Source: CAYUQT01 sp964596165 (GTDB taxonomy: Bacteria > Planctomycetota > Phycisphaerae > UBA1845 > JAFGLZ01). From it: DNA of 63,452 nucleotides. The DNA is taken from positions 1-63,452 of the forward strand of contig CAZQTW010000037.1 of assembly GCA_964596165.1 (NCBI GenBank), written 5' to 3'. The first letter of the stretch is position 1, and the number at the start of each line of letters is the position of its first letter. The notes under the pieces are model-generated. The model was not told the DNA's origin. It was given only the letters and a program-made list of their open reading frames with translations, and ran no database searches. This document shows positions 35,085 to 43,759 of this stretch, in pieces. The translations under genes and the position numbers were made by a program.

Positions 35085-35118
35085 CAAACGAACGGCGTCC
35101 GGTCACGCCGTCCGTTTG
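35085..35118 (-). terminator. Hairpin after flagellin 3
   Basis: Fourteen-base arms (35085-35098 and 35105-35118) pair with a single mismatch around a 6-base loop, 40 bp after the flagellin 3 stop codon. No clear T-tract follows on the minus strand, so termination may be partial. Confidence 0.5.
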
Positions 35119-35158
35119 GAGGATTGCTGCATGACGATCCGACGGCTCGGCTCAGAGG

Positions 35159-36598
35159 CTACCCGCCCAGCAGAGCAAGCACGCTCTGCGGCGTCGCGTT
35201 GGCGATGGCCAACACACTGTTCGCCACGTTCACCAAGACTTGGTTGCGCGTCAGCCTGCTCGTTTCTTCCGCAAAGTCCGTGTCGCGAATCGCCGACTGG
35301 CTCGCCGTCAGATTCTCCAACGTGATCTGGAGCTGATTGACGTTCGTGTCGAGCGTGTTCCGCTCGAAAGCACCCAGGCGCCCACGCGTGACCGACACCT
35401 GTCGCAAGGCCTCGGCCACGATCTGCTGCGCCCTCTGTTCCTGACCGTTGACCAGCGAATACTCGCCGCCCGTCACCACCTGCGACAGGTAACCGATGGC
35501 GCGCGTCCCCAACCGGTTCGCGGCCATCGACTGTATGCCGAGATTGACTTGTAAATTGGTGTTCACCTCAGGCCCCACCTGAAAGAGCATGCCGCCTCCC
35601 GTAATGGCGAAGCTGAACGTACCCCGTCCGTAGGCGTCGTCGAGCGTCAGATCAATGTCCAGCGTGTTCGTGTTGAGGATCAGATTCTGCCCTCGACCGA
35701 TGCTGTTGGCCCCGTTGATCGTGGCCGCCGCATCCTGCCCGTAGTCGCGCTCGACCGCAATCAACGTGCCGGTGCCGTCGTCGGCATACACGTCCATGGT
35801 GCCCCCGCCGCTCCCCGGCAAGGCGCGGACGCTGACCCACTGGTCCGAGCCGAATCCCTTGGAATAGAGACGGAAGCCCGTCGTCGACGCCGTCGCCGAA
35901 ACGCCGGTGGCGTCGCTGACCACATTGATCGCCGCCACAACGGCGCTGGCCCGCGTCCCCGAAAGGAACGACAGGCTCACCATGCCCTCGTTGCCCGCGA
36001 TCTCGACTGTGACGGCCCCGTTGAGCTGAGCCGAGGTGAAGATCAGCTCCGCGTGCTGCGCGGACTGCGTCACCTCGACATTGACCGGGATGTAGCTTCG
36101 CGTTCCGAAGGTGGCCTGGTGAATCTGCAAAGAGGCCACGTCCAGCCACGGTACGCCGCTGGTCACGTAGTCCAGCTCGCCGTTCAAAAGCTTCCGTCCC
36201 GCGAACGTCGTCGTGTTCGCGATACGCGTGATCGAATCCACGGCGGAGTCGATCTGGAGCTGGTTGGCTCGGATCTCGTCGTCGCTCATCGCGCCTCGGT
36301 TGGCGGCCGCGACGATCAAGTCCTGAACGTCGATCAGCAACGCCGAGACCTCGTTGAGTGCCCCTTCGGCGGTCGAGATCACCAGGCTGGCACGTTCGGT
36401 GTTCTCTACGGCCTGACCGACGGCGGCCATGTCGGCTCGAAGGTTCTCCGAGACGATCAGACCCGCCGGGTCGTCCGCACCGCGATTGATCTTGAGCCCG
36501 CTGGCCAGCCGTTCCAGCGAGACTTCGAGATCGCGATGTGCCGCCCTGAGATATGCCTGGGCGGTTAAGGCCGGCACGTTGGTGTTAATCGTAGCCAT
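35159..36598 (-). CDS. fliC: Flagellin 3
   Basis: A 479-residue flagellin, the most divergent of the three: RLASGLKINRGADDPAGLIVSE at the N-terminus, ASQSAIRDTDFAEETSRLTRNQVLVNV and a final PQSVLALLGG at the C-terminus. The ATG at 36598 follows AAGGAGGA by about six bases; an ATG two codons upstream is less well spaced. It lies 102 bp downstream of csrA with no obvious promoter between them, so it may be read from the fliW-csrA transcript. A small GC-rich hairpin at 36631-36643 and the GGA of the ribosome-binding site could be CsrA targets. Confidence 0.92.
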   Translation of the reverse strand: MATINTNVPALTAQAYLRAAHRDLEVSLERLASGLKINRGADDPAGLIVSENLRADMAAVGQAVENTERASLVISTAEGALNEVSALLIDVQDLIVAAANRGAMSDDEIRANQLQIDSAVDSITRIANTTTFAGRKLLNGELDYVTSGVPWLDVASLQIHQATFGTRSYIPVNVEVTQSAQHAELIFTSAQLNGAVTVEIAGNEGMVSLSFLSGTRASAVVAAINVVSDATGVSATASTTGFRLYSKGFGSDQWVSVRALPGSGGGTMDVYADDGTGTLIAVERDYGQDAAATINGANSIGRGQNLILNTNTLDIDLTLDDAYGRGTFSFAITGGGMLFQVGPEVNTNLQVNLGIQSMAANRLGTRAIGYLSQVVTGGEYSLVNGQEQRAQQIVAEALRQVSVTRGRLGAFERNTLDTNVNQLQITLENLTASQSAIRDTDFAEETSRLTRNQVLVNVANSVLAIANATPQSVLALLGG

Positions 36599-36700
36599 GT
36601 GCAATCCTCCTTGACTGAGTCGTGGCTAGGGCCCCCGTGGGGGCTCCGACATCCGCGTCGGCCGGTCGACGCCGGACGCCGGCGTGCTGAGGGGACTCCG

Positions 36701-36952
36701 CTAAACGGCGCGCCCCATGGCCCGTTCCTTCGGGGCCGGTTCAGCAACCAACAAGATATCCTGCGGCTTGATTTCCGCCGCTGACGCATTCTCCCGCTTG
36801 ATCGCGTCGTACACTTCCTTGCGGTGAACGGGGATTCGAGCGGGAGCCGTGATCCCCAACCGCACCTTGTCTCCGCGAATGTCCACCACGGTGATCTCAA
36901 CGTTCTCACCGATCATGATGGTTTCATCGCGTCTTCTCGATAGCACCAGCAT
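36701..36952 (-). CDS. csrA: Carbon storage regulator / translational repressor CsrA
   Basis: An 83-residue CsrA with the canonical start MLVLSRRRDETIMIGENVEI and the conserved VRLGITAPARIPVHRKEVY segment carrying the RNA-binding arginine. The C-terminal tail is longer than the 61 residues of the E. coli protein. The ATG at 36952 follows AAGGAG; eleven upstream in-frame codons are not homologous. It binds GGA motifs in mRNA leaders to block ribosomes. It lies between fliW and flagellin 3, the arrangement known from Bacillus, where FliW sequesters CsrA until flagellin is exported. Confidence 0.95.
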   Translation of the reverse strand: MLVLSRRRDETIMIGENVEITVVDIRGDKVRLGITAPARIPVHRKEVYDAIKRENASAAEIKPQDILLVAEPAPKERAMGRAV

Positions 36953-37178
36953 CCTCGGCTCCTTCCTTGGATCGGTTGATGCCAATGGATTTCAGGGCAT
37001 TGAGCCACCGTTCGAGGCGACATGCGCCCGTCCGCACGCCGAACCGCAACCCGTGAACACCGGTCGCTCATCCATGCCTCATCTCAACGCCCCCGAACGC
37101 GACGACGATGGACGCTGCTGACTCGTTCGCCCGCCGCCTTCGCGCCGGACCACTCCGTCGGATCCGTCGCCCACAGCC

Positions 37179-37631
37179 CTAGGCGGTACGACTGACGACG
37201 GCTTCACGCTTCGGCAGCCGCATCAGCGGGTGTCGCGTCGTGTAACGGCTGTCCGAGAGAACCAGTTGCCGGGCCACCCACGTCTTGTAGTTGATGACCA
37301 GCGGACCCTGAAGGTTGCCCGTCAGCAAGTCCTCGATCTTGTTCACGATCACGAGAACCTGGGCATCCGAGGCATTCGTAAGCCCCAACTGTTCCATCTC
37401 GTCCGCCTTGATGGGCACCCGATAGTCCGAGACAAACACCGTCGGGTCGCAAACCACGAAGGCCAGCTCCGCTCGGTCCACCGCTTGCAGCCAGTAGAAG
37501 CTGCTCTGCTCTCCCGTCTGAATCAGGGCATACCGCGTCTGATTGGGGAATCCCAGGATTCCCTTCGGAAAGTGGATTAGACGGTTCTCATCCACATTCA
37601 CCATTCCGAACCGCGACGTTTCAATCTGCAT
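37179..37631 (-). CDS. fliW: Flagellar assembly factor FliW
   Basis: A 150-residue FliW: MQIETSRFGMVNVDENRLIHF at the N-terminus and FPKGILGF, FYWLQAVD and NYKTWVARQLVLSD further on. FliW binds CsrA allosterically and is itself bound by free flagellin, which couples flagellin synthesis to secretion. The ATG at 37631 has AGGAG about nine bases upstream. The 17-codon upstream extension is rejected. It is 226 bp upstream of csrA and downstream of flgL, with a hairpin bearing GGA in its loop in the leader at 37788-37809. Confidence 0.94.
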   Translation of the reverse strand: MQIETSRFGMVNVDENRLIHFPKGILGFPNQTRYALIQTGEQSSFYWLQAVDRAELAFVVCDPTVFVSDYRVPIKADEMEQLGLTNASDAQVLVIVNKIEDLLTGNLQGPLVINYKTWVARQLVLSDSRYTTRHPLMRLPKREAVVSRTA

Positions 37632-37787
37632 CGCATTCGCTCCTGCACGTGACCCTTCCCTTTCGACTAATCGCACCGCCACTGACCGTCCCGCCGGTCA
37701 ATCAGGCTTCCCCAACGGCCGCCGGTACGCCAACGACCGCGATGAGAAGCGCCATCATGTCGGTGCGGCTCGCGACTCCATTCCGCG

Positions 37788-37809
37788 ACCCGACAGCTCC
37801 CTGTCGGGT
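37788..37809 (-). promoter_or_regulatory. Candidate CsrA-binding hairpin upstream of fliW
   Basis: On the minus strand perfect 9-bp arms ACCCGACAG and CTGTCGGGT enclose the loop GGAG. The sequence around the loop (ACAGGGAGCT) is close to the CsrA consensus ACARGGAUGU, with GGA exposed in the loop as CsrA prefers. It lies about 157 nt before the fliW start and 80 nt after flgL. It could also be a weak terminator, but no T-tract follows. Confidence 0.45.
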
Positions 37810-37889
37810 AATCGAGCCTCAGCCGGACGAGCAGGTCACCAATCCCGCCGGTGAGGAAATCTTCCGTTTCCGATCCCTCCACAGCTCAA

Positions 37890-39878
37890 TCACAGAAAGT
37901 CCAGCAGCGATAGATTCATCAACTGCGCACTGGTCATCAAATTCGCCTGCAAAGCCGTCTGAGCCTGCTGAAACTTGGTCACCGCCTCGGTGTAGTCCAG
38001 GTCGCGGACCTCCGAGAGCACCTTCTTGGTGGCATCAACGGCCTGCTCGGTCCACGTCAGCCGGTCGTTCAGCGCCTTGGCGCGAGCGCCGACCTCCCCC
38101 AAACGACCCACGACCATCTTCTGAACCCGCTCGATATCGCCCCCGGCTTCCGTGATGCGCCGGCTGTCGCCGGCGATCAGGGCCTCATACAGCTCCTGCA
38201 ACGCCGTGAAAACCCCGTCGGGCACGATCCCATTCACGTCCTTCCCGACGACGTCGACGCTCGCACCGGCCCCGGAGACCTGCAGATTGGTCAGACCCAG
38301 ATCGTCCACGGCGTACGAAAGGTTCAACCGTTGGACGCTCAGCGTCCCGTTGACGCCTGTCGCGTCGACCAAACGAATGCCGTTTCCGGTGGCGGCCAGA
38401 GAGGCCGTGACGGCCACACCCGCCGCCGTCGCGGCGTCGTTGATCGCGTCGATGACGTCGTCCAGCGTCTCGACCCCGTCGCCGTTGTAGTCCAACCCGC
38501 CGGCGGCGTCATTCAGATCGACGTCAATGCTCACGCCGTTTCGGGCGACAATCCGGAAATCCGCCTGACCCGCGACCGTGGAGACCCCCTTCCCATTGTT
38601 CAGCGTCGCCAATGACGTGCCGCCGTGAAGCGAGCGGATGCCCAAGGCGGTGGCCGTGTTCCCGCCGTTCTCACCAATCGTCATCGCCTGACCGCTGATC
38701 CGGTTGACGATGTCGATGCCCGTGGCGTCCGCGTTGATCTGGGCCTCAATGCCGATGTCGGACGCGTTGATCAACCGGAGCAGGTCCTGAACCGTGTCGG
38801 TGGCCAACAAGGTCCCCGTATCGATCGTAACGGACGACCTGCCGTTCGTGATGACAAACCCGGCGGCCAGATCGGCGACGTTCACCCCGCTCAGATCCTG
38901 CAGTTGGGTTCGTTCGGTCAGCTTGGGGTCGATGTCGCCGCCCGGCACCACGGCGACCGGCCCGGCGGTCAAGAGACCCAGATCCCGCGCCGTGTAGCCG
39001 CCCGCGGTTTCGTTCACCTCAATCGTCGGCCCTCCGCTCGTCAGGCGAATGCCGGTGCCGGCGGGGTTGATGCTCGCCGTGACGGTCGATCCGGCCGTGG
39101 CCGCGGCATCGTTGATCATGTCGACAATATCGCTGATGCTGTCGGCTTGCCTCAGGTCCACCGTGAAGTCCGCCACCGCGGTCTCGGTGATCCGGATGGT
39201 GCCCAACCCAATACCCTTGCCCGTCGTGCCTCGACAATCGCACACTCGAGTGTCGCCCGTCAGTCGAACGCCCCAATCCTTCCATCCGGATACCTGGCTG
39301 CTCACGGCTCCGAAGAGCATGTTGCCCGTGATGTTGTAGGTGCCGTCCTGGTTCTCGTCGATCCGTGTCTTCAGATCATGTGTGTCGCCCACGTACTTGA
39401 CGTAACCGTCCTCTCGAGTAAACGGCGCGCTCTTGGTGGCCTGGCCGCCGAAAAGGTACCTCCCCTGGAACGTGCGGTTGCCCAACAAAACGAGCTGATC
39501 GATCAACGCGTTGATTTCGATCGCGGCGGCCTCGCGTTCTTCCTGGCTCGCCATGTCGCCGGCGTTCGCACTCGCCAGGTCGTGGGCGTCCATCAGCAAC
39601 GTGTTGATGTCCTGAATGGCCTGATCGGTCGCCGACATGAAGCTGTCGGCGTGCTTGAGATTGGTCAGAATCTGGTCCTGCTGTTCCAGAATCTGGCTCA
39701 TCCGCATGGCCGTACTCGCTCCGGTCGGGTTCTCGCTCGGAGTCAGAAACTTGTAACCGGTGGCGAGCCGGTTCTGTTCGTTGTACAGCTTCAGCGTGTT
39801 CTGCTTGAGCGACTCAAGCAAGCGGAGCGACTTGAGGTTCTCACTCACACGCAGCACATTGACCGACGTAATCGCCAT
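37890..39878 (-). CDS. flgL: Flagellar hook-filament junction protein FlgL (HAP3), enlarged
   Basis: A 662-residue FlgL, about twice the usual length. The N-terminal helical region (RLATGYKFLTPSENPTGAS) and C-terminal one (ALNDRLTWTEQAVDATKKVLSEVRDLDYTEAVTKFQQAQTAL-type pattern) are standard. Between them are three flagellin-IN-like repeats at roughly residues 220-280, 340-395 and 435-510. The third contains DYNGDGVETLDD, a perfect EF-hand-type calcium loop. A C-D-C pair lies near residue 210. FlgL forms the adaptor ring between hook and filament together with FlgK. It follows flgK by 64 bp. Confidence 0.92.
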   Translation of the reverse strand: MAITSVNVLRVSENLKSLRLLESLKQNTLKLYNEQNRLATGYKFLTPSENPTGASTAMRMSQILEQQDQILTNLKHADSFMSATDQAIQDINTLLMDAHDLASANAGDMASQEEREAAAIEINALIDQLVLLGNRTFQGRYLFGGQATKSAPFTREDGYVKYVGDTHDLKTRIDENQDGTYNITGNMLFGAVSSQVSGWKDWGVRLTGDTRVCDCRGTTGKGIGLGTIRITETAVADFTVDLRQADSISDIVDMINDAAATAGSTVTASINPAGTGIRLTSGGPTIEVNETAGGYTARDLGLLTAGPVAVVPGGDIDPKLTERTQLQDLSGVNVADLAAGFVITNGRSSVTIDTGTLLATDTVQDLLRLINASDIGIEAQINADATGIDIVNRISGQAMTIGENGGNTATALGIRSLHGGTSLATLNNGKGVSTVAGQADFRIVARNGVSIDVDLNDAAGGLDYNGDGVETLDDVIDAINDAATAAGVAVTASLAATGNGIRLVDATGVNGTLSVQRLNLSYAVDDLGLTNLQVSGAGASVDVVGKDVNGIVPDGVFTALQELYEALIAGDSRRITEAGGDIERVQKMVVGRLGEVGARAKALNDRLTWTEQAVDATKKVLSEVRDLDYTEAVTKFQQAQTALQANLMTSAQLMNLSLLDFL

Positions 39879-39942
39879 CGTGATCTCGTACCCCGTTCCG
39901 ATGATCCGTCGCCCCCCTTCTGAGGGGGGCCGCTCGGATCGC

Positions 39943-41652
39943 CTACCGCGTCATGGACAGAACTTCCCGAAGCAATTCATCCACGACCGCGACAATCCGG
40001 GCCGCGCCCTGAAACGCACGCTGATACCTCATGAGCATCAGCGTCTCCTCGTCCAGATTGACCCCACTGACCGACTCCCATTGCGACTGGAGGGAACCGT
40101 AAATCACGTCCGCCGCCTCCGAGGCGTTCTGCGCCGCCGACGTCGTCGTGGCCAGATCGCCCATCACGGCGTTGTAGTAATCCAAAAGGCTCTGGCCGTT
40201 GTTCAGGCTGCTGCTAGGACTCGTCGCCAGTGCCGCGATGCGTCCGGCGTTGCTGCCGTCTCCCGGCAAATCCGACATCCCGGCGGCCAAACGACCCGGT
40301 TGCCCGACCAGGTTGGAGTCCAGCGTGATCGTGGCGGCGTCCTTTCCACTGAAAAACGTGTTGATCCCCAACGCCCCCAATACCCCGCTCGTGTCGTCGC
40401 TGAACGAAAACGAATAACCCGCATCGGTCGTGATCCTCAGACGTCGGTCCGCCGTTACCGTCGCGGTGACGTCGTCCACCGCGTCAATCGCGCTCGCTAG
40501 ATCGGTCAGACTCATGTCGACCCCGATCCCGTCCAAGTCCACGCCGATGCGAACCGTCGTCTGCTCGCCGGTCGAGGTGTTGGTCACCGTCAGAAGGAAC
40601 CCCCCGTTGGTCGGCAAATACGGCAGATTGTTGTCCGCCGTGTTCAGCGGTGCCGTGGCGTCGAACACGTCGTATGAACCGGTCACGTCGGTCAGTCCCA
40701 CTTGTCCCTGACCGGTGGCGTGAAGCCTATTCACGTCGCTGATCAGCGCCAGTGCCAGCTGGTCCAGATGGTCAATCTGACCGGCGACCCGCGTGTCTCG
40801 GGCGGTCAAGAGGCCGTCCAACTTCCCCCCCCAGGGGGTGATCTGTCGATGGTTGTCCGCCCACCGAACCGTCACCGTTTGCCGGCCGTCGACAGTCTCC
40901 CGTTCGGTGATCAGACCCCGATTCACGCCGGCGATCACCAGCGGTTCGTTGCCGATGTAGACAATCATGCTGCCGTCGGGCTGCTCACGCGTCTGAATCG
41001 CCACCAGTTTCGACAAATCGGCCAGCAAACCATCTCGCTGATCACGAAGCGTACTCGCCACCCTGCTTCCGCCCATCTCCGACTGAACGATTTGCGCGTT
41101 TACCTCGGCCAGTTTGTCCCCGATCTCCGTAATCTCGGTGACGCACTGCTCGATCTTCTTGTTCAGACTCTCGAACTCGTTCAACAGCAGGCCCGCCGTG
41201 CGAGAAAAGGACTCGGCCAGACGCATCCCGTTGGTCAGAACGATGCCGCGCGCCCCCTGATCTTCCGGGGTGTTCTGGACGCTGGACCACGAGTTGAAGA
41301 ACGTGTTCATCTGAGACGCAAGGTTCACGTCGCCCAAGGCGTTGAAAACCGATTCGAGTTGCGTCAGCGATTGGTACTCCGCCAACGTCGCTTGCTGGTC
41401 GCCGAGCGACATTCGCAGGCGAACGTTCAGCGCCTCATCGATGTTGCGACGAATCTGGGACAAAGCCGCTCCGCCGCCGCCCTGGTAGCTGACGCCGTCA
41501 TAGGTTCCCGTGATCGGCGTAATGACGGGCGTCTGGCGCGTGTAACTGTCGCTGCCCAGGTTGGCAATGTTGTTGCCGATGACCTGCAGGCCGCTCTGAT
41601 ACGCCAGGAGAGCGCTCTTGCCGATTTGGAGTGCCGACGTCACCAGACCCAT
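39943..41652 (-). CDS. flgK: Flagellar hook-associated protein FlgK (HAP1)
   Basis: A 569-residue FlgK. The N-terminus from the ATG at 41652, with SALLAYQSGLQVIGNNIANLGSDSYTRQTPVI, is diagnostic. The flagellar-rod family motif recurs in the C-terminus (SGVNLDEETLMLMRYQRAFQGAARIVAVVDELLREVL-type end). The variable middle includes a flagellin-IN-like segment. It is exported by the flagellar secretion system and forms the first junction ring. The in-frame upstream extension overlaps flgN and is not conserved. It lies 14 bp downstream of flgN, its likely chaperone. Confidence 0.94.
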   Translation of the reverse strand: MGLVTSALQIGKSALLAYQSGLQVIGNNIANLGSDSYTRQTPVITPITGTYDGVSYQGGGGAALSQIRRNIDEALNVRLRMSLGDQQATLAEYQSLTQLESVFNALGDVNLASQMNTFFNSWSSVQNTPEDQGARGIVLTNGMRLAESFSRTAGLLLNEFESLNKKIEQCVTEITEIGDKLAEVNAQIVQSEMGGSRVASTLRDQRDGLLADLSKLVAIQTREQPDGSMIVYIGNEPLVIAGVNRGLITERETVDGRQTVTVRWADNHRQITPWGGKLDGLLTARDTRVAGQIDHLDQLALALISDVNRLHATGQGQVGLTDVTGSYDVFDATAPLNTADNNLPYLPTNGGFLLTVTNTSTGEQTTVRIGVDLDGIGVDMSLTDLASAIDAVDDVTATVTADRRLRITTDAGYSFSFSDDTSGVLGALGINTFFSGKDAATITLDSNLVGQPGRLAAGMSDLPGDGSNAGRIAALATSPSSSLNNGQSLLDYYNAVMGDLATTTSAAQNASEAADVIYGSLQSQWESVSGVNLDEETLMLMRYQRAFQGAARIVAVVDELLREVLSMTR

Positions 41653-41666
41653 CGTTACCGTCCCGC

Positions 41667-42191
41667 TTAACCGACCGCCTCGAAAACCCTTGCCGGCAGA
41701 TCCGGAGCCATCCGTCCGCCGGACGAATACGTGCCGGTGCTCATGCCCGTTCGAGCCATGGCCAGGCACACCTGACGAAAGTGCTTCAACATCTCCCCCA
41801 TCACCAGCGCCGACACCTTGTTGTTGTGGTCGACGGCCAGCACGACTTGCCGGGTGCTGGCCGCCAGAGCAAGCAGTTGACTGCGCCGCGGCTCGGTGAG
41901 CCGCTCGGCCAGGCTGCTCAGCGGCAGGCGAACCGTTTGCTCCGCCGTCATGCCCAGTTCCTTGCCGATCAACTGGACCAGTTGCTGGCGCAAGCCCTCA
42001 CGCTGCCGTATCCGGTCGCTCAGAAACTGCTCGCGGGCCTGGCAGGAACCGAGACCCTCGATGTCGGCATGCCTGATCGCCGTCAGCTTCTGCCGAATCA
42101 CCGCCAGAAGTTCCTCATGGAGGGCCCTTAACTCACCCACCAGGACCATCAGTTCCCCGGTGCGGGATTCGACGACCCGATTGCCTTTCAC
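41667..42191 (-). CDS. flgN: FlgN-family flagellar export chaperone
   Basis: A 174-residue, mostly helical protein matching the FlgN pattern: an N-terminal long helix (ELRALHEELLAVIRQKLTAIRHADIEGL), then REQFLSDRIRQREGLRQQL, and NNKVSALVMGEMLKHFRQ near the C-terminus. FlgN keeps FlgK and FlgL export-competent, which fits its place directly before flgK. The start is a GTG that overlaps the preceding stop codon (GTGA), so the two genes are translationally coupled. Sequence conservation in this family is low, so the call also rests on context. Confidence 0.82.
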   Translation of the reverse strand: MKGNRVVESRTGELMVLVGELRALHEELLAVIRQKLTAIRHADIEGLGSCQAREQFLSDRIRQREGLRQQLVQLIGKELGMTAEQTVRLPLSSLAERLTEPRRSQLLALAASTRQVVLAVDHNNKVSALVMGEMLKHFRQVCLAMARTGMSTGTYSSGGRMAPDLPARVFEAVG

Positions 42192-42589
42192 GACCCTGCA
42201 CTCCTGTCCGATGATCCGCGAGCGCCGCGCGTCAATTGCCGGTAGATCGCATCGCTCAGATGGAACCGTTTGGCCTGGCCGGCCCGCTGTGCCAACAACT
42301 GATCGAGCTGGCCTTGAAAGATCTCTTCCCCACGTCCGCCATGTCCGATCGGGCTCTTCAGGGCCGATGAACGCATCGTCTTGAGCAGCGTTCCGTAAAA
42401 CGTGAGTCCGACGAGTTCGTCGATCCGCCGACGGAATACCTGTTCGCGGCGCGTCGCATCGCCTCCGACCCGACCGATCTCAGCTTGCGCCCCACGCCGC
42501 AGGTCCCCGATCGAGCGGAGAACCCGGCCGTTTCGGGCCGCCGAATCGGCTTGCGCCACCTCCGTGTTGTAGCCGGTCAACCCCGTCAT
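42188..42589 (-). CDS. flgJ: Rod-binding protein (FlgJ N-terminal domain)
   Basis: A 133-residue protein corresponding to the rod-binding half of FlgJ: VGLTFYGTLLKTMRSSALKS, EEIFQGQLDQLLAQRAGQAKRF and LSDAIYRQLTR follow the family pattern. The muramidase half of proteobacterial FlgJ is missing, as in many non-proteobacterial systems. It caps and nucleates rod assembly in the periplasm. It lies six bases after flgI and overlaps flgN by four. A separate peptidoglycan hydrolase would be needed elsewhere. Confidence 0.8.
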   Translation of the reverse strand: MTGLTGYNTEVAQADSAARNGRVLRSIGDLRRGAQAEIGRVGGDATRREQVFRRRIDELVGLTFYGTLLKTMRSSALKSPIGHGGRGEEIFQGQLDQLLAQRAGQAKRFHLSDAIYRQLTRGARGSSDRSAGS

Positions 42590-42595
42590 CGGGAC

Positions 42596-43744
42596 CTACT
42601 CCACTTCAATCCAACGGGCCATGATCTTGCCGGATCGGTACAGCTTCTCGATGATCGCGATGCGATCCTTCGCCGGAACCTTCAGCTTGTTGAGCGCGTC
42701 CACCAGTTCGGTCAGTTTCGTCCCGCCCCGATGCTGCGTGTCAATCGGAATCCACGTCTGCTCCGTCGCGATCGGGTTGGTCGTCGTCGGCTTCGGCGGT
42801 TCGGGAGACCACGTGCTGATGACCAGCCCGTTGTGAGTGATCACCACCGGGGCGATCTCCACGTCTCCGGTCACCACGATCGTGCCCTCCTTGCGCGACA
42901 CCAAGACACGCGCTTCGGTCGGGGGCATCAGCAGGTCCAGCCGCTCGATCCAGGCAATGAACCCCGCCGGATTGCGGACCTCCGCCGGAGGTACGCGAAC
43001 CACGACGTTCTTCGGATCCAGGGCGAAGGCCACTTCCTTTTGCGGGGCGCCCTCGCTGTTCCGATCGGAGGGCTGCCCAACCTCCTGATTGATGATCTGC
43101 GCGATGGTGTTGGCCATCGACCATTCCGCGTGGACGTCGTTGAGCACCAACGTGATGTAATGCTGATCCGGTTGGATCAGCGGGCTGTGGTGCTCCAGAT
43201 CCGACCCCTGCGCCAGGTAGTTGTGGAGCACGCTCACCTCGAGCGTCGCCCCTTCCTTGACTACCGCCGTGGTCGGATGTTCCGCCGAGGTCTCCAGCGG
43301 CCCCGAGGCCATCGCATAAATCGTGGTGTCGTTCTTGTCGGCCCCTTGAAGAAGCGGGACGATCAGCAGGCGACCCCCGGTGAGGGCCTTGCAGCCGCCG
43401 ATCGCCGAAAGATGCACGTCCACACGATCGCCCTCGCGAACGCCGTTTTCCGGCAGAATCGCCTCGACCATGACGATCGCGACGTTCTTGGTGTTCTTCA
43501 GGTCGTCCTTGAAGACGACCGGATTGGCGAATTGCTCCAAAACCTGCACCAGCGGCCGAATGGCCGGGGCGTACTTGTCGCCGTCGCCGGTGCCTTTCAG
43601 ACCCACAACCAACCCATGACCGATCAGTTTGTTCGTGCGACGCCCCTTCAGGTGAGTGACGTCGCCGATCTTGGCGGCCAGAATCGGGCTCACGAGCGTC
43701 GCTCCCGCCAATCCCGCCAGGATGAGTACCCGCCGAACGTCCAT
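42596..43744 (-). CDS. flgI: Flagellar P-ring protein FlgI
   Basis: A 382-residue FlgI with a signal peptide (RRVLILAGLAGATLVSPILA, cleavage near ILA-AK). KIGDVTHLKGRRTNKLIGHGLVVGLKGTGD and the C-terminal TKLTELVDALNKLKVPAKDRIAIIEKL are strongly conserved. It assembles the periplasmic P-ring around the rod. A Pro/Thr-rich stretch (PEPPKPTTTNP) before the last domain is longer than in enterobacteria. The ATG at 43744 follows GGGAGTG; a GTG directly before it is in frame. Presence of both FlgI and FlgH implies a diderm envelope with an outer membrane. Confidence 0.95.
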   Translation of the reverse strand: MDVRRVLILAGLAGATLVSPILAAKIGDVTHLKGRRTNKLIGHGLVVGLKGTGDGDKYAPAIRPLVQVLEQFANPVVFKDDLKNTKNVAIVMVEAILPENGVREGDRVDVHLSAIGGCKALTGGRLLIVPLLQGADKNDTTIYAMASGPLETSAEHPTTAVVKEGATLEVSVLHNYLAQGSDLEHHSPLIQPDQHYITLVLNDVHAEWSMANTIAQIINQEVGQPSDRNSEGAPQKEVAFALDPKNVVVRVPPAEVRNPAGFIAWIERLDLLMPPTEARVLVSRKEGTIVVTGDVEIAPVVITHNGLVISTWSPEPPKPTTTNPIATEQTWIPIDTQHRGGTKLTELVDALNKLKVPAKDRIAIIEKLYRSGKIMARWIEVE

Positions 43745-43759
43745 CACACACCCACTCCC

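Larger units (their letters stand above)
34566..35158. other. 593-bp region between flagellins 3 and 2
   Basis: No gene is supported. On the minus strand it has a hairpin downstream of flagellin 3 (35118-35085), a sigma-28-like element at 34912-34885, then a leader of about 315 nt. The leader contains a near-perfect dyad at 34662-34676 (TGTCCGT, one base, ACGGACA), a GGTGGC/GCCACC stem near 34615 and the AGGAGG ribosome-binding site. Confidence 0.6.
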
